NCBI GenBank assembly: GCA_900313705.1
Contig: OMSJ01000005.1
Coordinates: forward strand, 1-36,697
Source: an uncultured Prevotellaceae bacterium
GTDB lineage: Bacteria > Bacteroidota > Bacteroidia > Bacteroidales > Bacteroidaceae
Length of the DNA: 36,697 bases
Direction: 5' to 3'
Shown here: positions 32,449 to 36,697 of the stretch, in pieces
Layout: each line of letters opens with the position of its first letter
Position numbering within the stretch: the first letter of the stretch is position 1
Translations under genes and position numbers: made by a program
The notes under the pieces: model-generated
The model's input: the letters and a program-made list of their open reading frames with translations, nothing else
What the model was told of the DNA's origin: nothing
Database searches by the model: none

Positions 32449-35348
32449 TAAGACCAGCCTCTTCCTCCTTCAAAGGGGGTCGTTATAAGCGCGTGGCCCT
32501 CTTGCTTTGCTGCTTGTGGTGCATGAGCTGCCAGAGCTGGAGCGAGGAGTCACCTCTGCTCGAGACGAGGGAGTTTGCCAAGCCCTCAATGCCTTGGCGA
32601 CCCATACCCCTATGGTTCTGGAACAATACGCAGATTTCGGCATCGCCACTCGTTCAGCAGATAGGGCAGATGGTCGAGACCGATGGCTATGGCGGCTGCG
32701 CTATCCTTCCTTTCGGAGGAGCCTTCCGTCCCGAATATCTCTCCGAGGAATACTTCACCCTCTACGGCAAAGCCGTCAGCAAAGCCCGTTCCCTCGGAGC
32801 CCACATGTCCATCTACGACGAGTACGGCTTTCCCAGCGGCAGCATGGGCGCCATCAACGGGTCGGGCGTGACGACCTTTATGAACAACCACCCCGACCAT
32901 ACCGTCAAACGCCTCGACAAGACGGAGTACCGCGTCTCCAGCGGTGCTACTTTCAATCGCCAGATAACCCTTCAGGGCAAGCTCATGTCGATAGTGGCCT
33001 ACAACCTGAACACCAAAGAGGTTGTCCCGCTGCGCGACTATTATGACGAGGCAACCGGTCAGGTGACCTGGACAGCTCCGAAGCAGTCGGGCTGGCACGT
33101 CATGGTCTGCCAATGCGTCAAGGATGGCGACCCCAACGTCGATTACCTCTCTCCCGAGGCAGTCAGCCTGTTCATTCAGGACACCCACGAAGCTTACTAC
33201 CAGCACTTTGCCGACGACTTCGGCAAGACCATCGTCTCCACCTTCTTCGACGAGCCCACGATGTACAGAGCACAGGGACGCATGTGGACGGGCGACTTCA
33301 ACGAGAAGTTCGAACAGCGTTACGGCTTCTCACCCGATGCACTCTATCCTGCTCTTTGGTACGACATTGGCGAGAAGACGGCATGGGCCAGAAACCTGCT
33401 CTTCGGTCTGCACTCCACGCTCTACAGCGAAGGCTTTATGAAGACCATCTGCGACTGGGCAACGGCGCACGGCATCCTTGCCACTGGCCATCAAGACCAG
33501 GAGGAGATAGTCAACCCTACCAGTGTGGCCGGCGACTTGATGCTCGTCGGGAAGCACCTCACCATGCCTGGCATCGACAAGATAGGGAATGGCCGCAATA
33601 CCGAGGACTTCTACAAGGTTGTCTCCTCATCGGCCAACAACTGGGACAAGACCTACGTCATGTCCGAGACGTTTGGCGCTATGGGAAACATCGCGGTGGA
33701 AAAGCTCTATGAGGTAGCGATTGAGCAATATACGAAGGGCATCAACCACCTCATCCCCCATGCCGTTTGGTACAACGATGGCGACGTGACCTTCCTGCCC
33801 GAACTCTCGTGGCGCAACCCGCTCTACAAGGCAGAGTTGCCTCGCTTCAATGCCTTCCTTTCCCGCCTGAACTACATCTTGGCTCGCGAGGGAAGACATG
33901 TGGCAGACGTGGCGGTGCTCTATCCCATTCAGACGCTATATGCCGGGCACAGGCTCGACGGGCCAAAGGGTTACTACGAAGGCGGCGTCGATGTAGAGGG
34001 TACGGATTATCCGCAGATTTCGCACTACTTGACCGACGACCTCGGCATTGACTTCACCTATCTGCATCCAGAGGTGCTCGACGACCGCTGCAGCGCATCC
34101 GACGGCAAGCTCAATATGAACAATGATGTCAACCATGAGCACTTCTCTGTCATCCTGCTTCCTGGCGTGAAGGTCATCTCGCTGAGTAACCTGAAGAAGA
34201 TTGAGCAGGCATGGGAGCAGGGCGTGAAGGTCATCTTCACGACTCAGTACCCTCAGCAGTCTGCCGACGGTAGCGAAGGCGACGAGGAAGTGAAGAGCAT
34301 CGTCGCACGGATGCTTGCTTCGGAAGAGAACAAGGCTTATTTCCTCTCCGTTCCCTCTGCCGAGACCTTAGGCGAGGTGATGGATGAATGCCTTCCCCAA
34401 AGGGATGTCGTCTTTTCGGACGCTTCGCATCCCTTCAACTATATACATAAGGTGATAGACGGGAAGGATGTCTGGTTCTTCGGCAACATCGATGCCACGT
34501 CTGCTACGAATACGATAACAGTTAAGACTACAGCCTCGAAGCTCACACTACTCAATCCGCATACGGGCAAGACCCTCTCTAACTCCCTCTTAAAGAGGGA
34601 GAAAGCAGGCGAGCTTTCCGCGAAGGAAGCCTCCCCTTTAAGGGGAGGTTTGGAAGGGTCTTCTTCTTTTAGTCTTACCCTGCATCCCAACCAGTCAGTC
34701 TTCCTCGTCGATGACGCTTTGCTGCTGAAGAATGGTTCGTCTATTGACCCATCGGACGAGAAGCTTTCTTATACCATAGAGATGATGACAGAGGTGGAGC
34801 AGCTCTCGGCTGGCATCTGCTTCTCCATAACCGGCCAGCAGGACTACTACATGTGGCAGTTCAATGCCTCTGACCCTCAGCATCCCTGCTTGCGTCCCCA
34901 TCGCTGGCTGGGTGGCAATGCATCCCTGCTGGGCGAAGTGAATTTGCCCGCAGAAGCCAGCATTCAGGTGGGCCGTCCCTTCAAGGTGAGACTCGAGATA
35001 GAGGATGAGGCTTACGTCAAGACCTACATCGACGATGTCCTGGTAGATGAGCGCGGCGGCAGTTTCGCCTTTGGCAAGATAGGGTTCCGTCAAGCTCACG
35101 ACGATGCCTACGGCAAGACGGAGATTGCCTGGTTCGACGATGTGAGCATCCGCGTGAAGAGCGGCAGCGGTCCGGGCGATGTGGTCTTCTCCGAGGACTT
35201 CTCCGCTTCCAATCCCTTCTCCGACGGCAGCATCATATCGGGCAGGCTGAAGGTGACGGGGCAGATGTCGCACGACATCCTGGCTTGGCTTCGTGAAGTG
35301 CCAGACGGCCTCGGTGAAGTGAAAAGAACCTCGGCGGTCAGAAGATAA
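32445..35348 (+). CDS. GH106-like glycosidase with a LamG-like domain, frameshifted tail
   Basis: A 967-residue exported protein. Residues 6-13 (SSSFKGGR) precede a hydrophobic signal with a weak lipobox (CMSC). The body has WRPIPLWFWNN, GYGGCAILPFG, IYDEYGFPSG, STFFDEPTM and VMSETFGA, resembling the opening and acidic motifs of GH106 alpha-L-rhamnosidases and related uncharacterised TIM-barrel glycosidases. Candidate catalytic acids cannot be assigned. Residues about 713-738 come from palindromic insert DNA. Residues about 775-905 are a LamG-like domain (YYMWQFN, RPHRWLGGN, TYIDDVLVDE) shared with the neighbours. It starts on ATGA overlapping the GH78 stop, so both act on one substrate or pathway. 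The frame ends at TSAVRR, but a homologous C-terminal tail continues in another frame. Confidence 0.8.
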   Translation: MIRPASSSFKGGRYKRVALLLCCLWCMSCQSWSEESPLLETREFAKPSMPWRPIPLWFWNNTQISASPLVQQIGQMVETDGYGGCAILPFGGAFRPEYLSEEYFTLYGKAVSKARSLGAHMSIYDEYGFPSGSMGAINGSGVTTFMNNHPDHTVKRLDKTEYRVSSGATFNRQITLQGKLMSIVAYNLNTKEVVPLRDYYDEATGQVTWTAPKQSGWHVMVCQCVKDGDPNVDYLSPEAVSLFIQDTHEAYYQHFADDFGKTIVSTFFDEPTMYRAQGRMWTGDFNEKFEQRYGFSPDALYPALWYDIGEKTAWARNLLFGLHSTLYSEGFMKTICDWATAHGILATGHQDQEEIVNPTSVAGDLMLVGKHLTMPGIDKIGNGRNTEDFYKVVSSSANNWDKTYVMSETFGAMGNIAVEKLYEVAIEQYTKGINHLIPHAVWYNDGDVTFLPELSWRNPLYKAELPRFNAFLSRLNYILAREGRHVADVAVLYPIQTLYAGHRLDGPKGYYEGGVDVEGTDYPQISHYLTDDLGIDFTYLHPEVLDDRCSASDGKLNMNNDVNHEHFSVILLPGVKVISLSNLKKIEQAWEQGVKVIFTTQYPQQSADGSEGDEEVKSIVARMLASEENKAYFLSVPSAETLGEVMDECLPQRDVVFSDASHPFNYIHKVIDGKDVWFFGNIDATSATNTITVKTTASKLTLLNPHTGKTLSNSLLKREKAGELSAKEASPLRGGLEGSSSFSLTLHPNQSVFLVDDALLLKNGSSIDPSDEKLSYTIEMMTEVEQLSAGICFSITGQQDYYMWQFNASDPQHPCLRPHRWLGGNASLLGEVNLPAEASIQVGRPFKVRLEIEDEAYVKTYIDDVLVDERGGSFAFGKIGFRQAHDDAYGKTEIAWFDDVSIRVKSGSGPGDVVFSEDFSASNPFSDGSIISGRLKVTGQMSHDILAWLREVPDGLGEVKRTSAVRR
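34583..34660 (+). repeat. In-frame double palindrome insert in the GH106-like gene
   Basis: CTCCCTCTT-A-AAGAGGGAG (34583-34601) and CCTCCCCTT-T-AAGGGGAGG (34630-34648) are perfect 9-bp-arm palindromes, followed by TTTGGAAGGGTC. The second is read as SPLRGGLEG, the same frame and order as SPFKGDLEG in the GH3 gene. The insert sits between the catalytic part and the LamG-like domain. Confidence 0.7.
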
Positions 35349-35410
35349 ACGGCAGGGTGGCTAATGGCATAGTCGTCCATGGCGGGAAGAAGTATTTAAC
35401 GCGTCAGTAA
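35327..35410 (+). pseudogene. Out-of-frame C-terminal tail of the GH106-like protein
   Basis: Read from 35327 in the -1 frame, the DNA encodes NLGGQKINGR, then VANGIVVHGGKKYLTRQ and a stop at 35408-35410. This matches the NLAGQ...GI.I..GKK tail that ends the GH78 protein and the 1467-residue protein. The joint is at GAAAAGAAC (35321-35329): loss of one A from an A-run would explain it (GEVKK-NLGGQ before, GEVKRTS now). A real mutation, a sequencing error or ribosomal slippage are all possible. Confidence 0.75.
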
Positions 35411-35446
35411 TACATACATACATTATTATATTATATTATATAACCA
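35411..35446. repeat. AT-rich simple repeat between glycan genes
   Basis: Tandem TACA then ATTATAT-type units fill most of the 64-bp gap before the next start. It contains no clear TAnnTTTG box. Confidence 0.5.
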
Positions 35447-35474
35447 ACGTATTAATTCTTAACGGTCAAACAAA

Positions 35475-36697
35475 ATGAAAAGAATGAGAATTGCAGCAAT
35501 GCTTCTGGCCTTTATGGTCTGTGGCATTCAGGCGTGGAGTTACAGGATTACTGATAACTACACCATCGAGAGTAAGTTTAAGATCAATGCAGTAGGTGCT
35601 GGCATCGCTTTCCGTGCATACGAAGGCTTTGGCGGCAGCATCTGCATGTGGCAGTTCAATGTGGGCCTCGACGGTTCGAAGTCGCTCTTCCGTCCGCACG
35701 ACTGGAAGGTGGGCGGCATCCTGCTTGCCGAGATTAACACAGCCGACAAGGGTGTGGCTCTGAACACCACCAACTGGTTCGTTACGAGGATTGTCATCAG
35801 TAACGATGGCCAGCATGCCGACACCTATCTGCGCCGCGACGACCAGACAGAGTTCACGCTCATCGACTCTCGCGACGGCAACTTCCGCTTCGGCTTGGTC
35901 GGCACGCGTCAGGACCACGACGGACAAGTCAATGAGTCGGCCAGCTACGACTACTTCAAGGTGACTGCCAACGAGACGGGCGACGTGCTCTACTACGAGG
36001 ACTTCGATGAAACAAATGGCAACTGGAAGAATGACCCCATTTGGGCCGACGGCGCCATCACCACCGAAGGCCGCAACCTTAGCGAAGTGAAGTACTTCCC
36101 CAACAACATGTTCAAGGATGCTGTCAAGATGCACTACACCGTTGAGGCAGACGTGCAAATCGAGAGCGGCTACGTCTCCTTCGTCTTCGGCATGAACGAG
36201 AGCGGCAGCAACTACATGTGGCAGATTTCGCCCAACTACAGGAACAACGGGGGCGTCTGCAACTACTATCACCTCGACAACGGCAACGAGTCGTGGAAGG
36301 CGCATGCAGCCGGTCCCGACTATCCCGACTTCTATCAGGCCGACTTCTGGGATATGCGTCACGTGATGATTGAGGTGGATGGCAACGTGGTCTATACTTA
36401 CATCGACGACAAGCTGGAGGACACCTTCACACAGTGCGACATGACCGACCTCGCTTTGCTTAATACTGGCAAGGTGGGCATCCGCGTCGATGCCGGCAAC
36501 AGTGTGAACCACGAGGTTTACGTTGACAACGTGAAGCTGACGGAGTATGATTCAGAAGGCAATCCCACGATAAAGATGGAGGAGAACTTCAACGGCGGCG
36601 TGGCTCGCTACTTCGAGCTGAGCGGCAAGAACGCTACCTACGCCAAGGTTGAGGAAAAGGACGGCGACTACGCCCTCCACATCACCTGCGACGGCAC
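35475..36697 (+). CDS. Secreted protein with LamG-like domains, 3' end outside the window
   Basis: The gene is open from ATG 35475 (MKRMRIAAMLLAFMVCGIQAW, a signal peptide) through the last base, 407 codons, with the C-terminus missing. It contains two LamG-like units: residues about 23-165 (ICMWQFN, LFRPHDW, FRFGLVGTR) and about 190-355 (NYMWQIS, VYTYIDDKLEDTF, VGIRVDAG). A third may begin near 365 (MEENFNGG). These are the same domain seen in the two upstream genes, so this is probably another multidomain rhamnosidase or glycan-binding protein of the same operon. No catalytic motif is present in the visible part. Confidence 0.8.
   Translation, partial: MKRMRIAAMLLAFMVCGIQAWSYRITDNYTIESKFKINAVGAGIAFRAYEGFGGSICMWQFNVGLDGSKSLFRPHDWKVGGILLAEINTADKGVALNTTNWFVTRIVISNDGQHADTYLRRDDQTEFTLIDSRDGNFRFGLVGTRQDHDGQVNESASYDYFKVTANETGDVLYYEDFDETNGNWKNDPIWADGAITTEGRNLSEVKYFPNNMFKDAVKMHYTVEADVQIESGYVSFVFGMNESGSNYMWQISPNYRNNGGVCNYYHLDNGNESWKAHAAGPDYPDFYQADFWDMRHVMIEVDGNVVYTYIDDKLEDTFTQCDMTDLALLNTGKVGIRVDAGNSVNHEVYVDNVKLTEYDSEGNPTIKMEENFNGGVARYFELSGKNATYAKVEEKDGDYALHITCDG

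Overview
The window reads as accessory chromosome of a Bacteroidota bacterium, most like Prevotellaceae or a related Bacteroidales. This rests on SusC/OMP-type barrels with CarboxypepD_reg domains, Bacteroidetes promoters (-33 TTG/TTTG, -7 TAnnTTTG, 19-20 bp apart), short C-terminal tails of the form YNLAGQ-x-GI-x-GKK, a GH3/GH78/GH106-like enzyme set, and codons rich in third-position C. By eye the GC content is somewhat above 50%. I see no tRNA, rRNA, transposase, integrase, phage gene or CRISPR array.

Layout. (1) 113-9499, + strand: a secreted GH3 glycosidase; a repeat-rich spacer; a 1467-residue secreted protein with three GLUG-like beta-repeat modules; an SGNH hydrolase; dihydroorotase (pyrC). 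(2) 9699-16971, + strand: an outer-membrane barrel of the TonB-receptor/OMP_b-brl_3 type, an RND adaptor lipoprotein and an RND pump. (3) 25691 down to 17097, - strand: seven genes that look like an iron/haem redox unit. They encode a porin-like barrel, an imelysin lipoprotein, a two-CxxCH di-haem oxidoreductase (DUF1111), a second porin, a one-haem lipoprotein, a RidA-like protein and a compact ResB-CcsA cytochrome c maturation fusion. The last three genes overlap by 1-4 bases. (4) 25978-26943, + strand: divergent from that unit, a regulator joining a YtfE/RIC-like di-iron domain to a LuxR helix-turn-helix. (5) 27255-28145, - strand: an AraC regulator, divergent from 28318-36697, + strand: a GH78 alpha-L-rhamnosidase, an overlapping GH106-like enzyme and a third secreted protein cut by the window end. 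All three carry copies of one LamG-like domain.

Two things stand out. The first is the candidate system in (3)+(4): a predicted di-iron sensor beside, and with a promoter facing away from, a set that could import or handle iron and mature the c-type cytochromes it uses. Both facing promoters have the same architecture (ATTG, 20 bp, TAnCTTTG).

The second is repeat families. Three intergenic arrays (9502, 20233, 27118) contain 13 near-palindromes at an exact 22-bp period. A fourth array (2647) has four contiguous 21-bp palindromes of unrelated sequence. Other short palindromes sit in frame inside the GH3, pyrC and GH106-like genes. The GH106-like gene also appears frameshifted just before its C-terminal tail. 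All functional links are inferred from sequence and gene order only.
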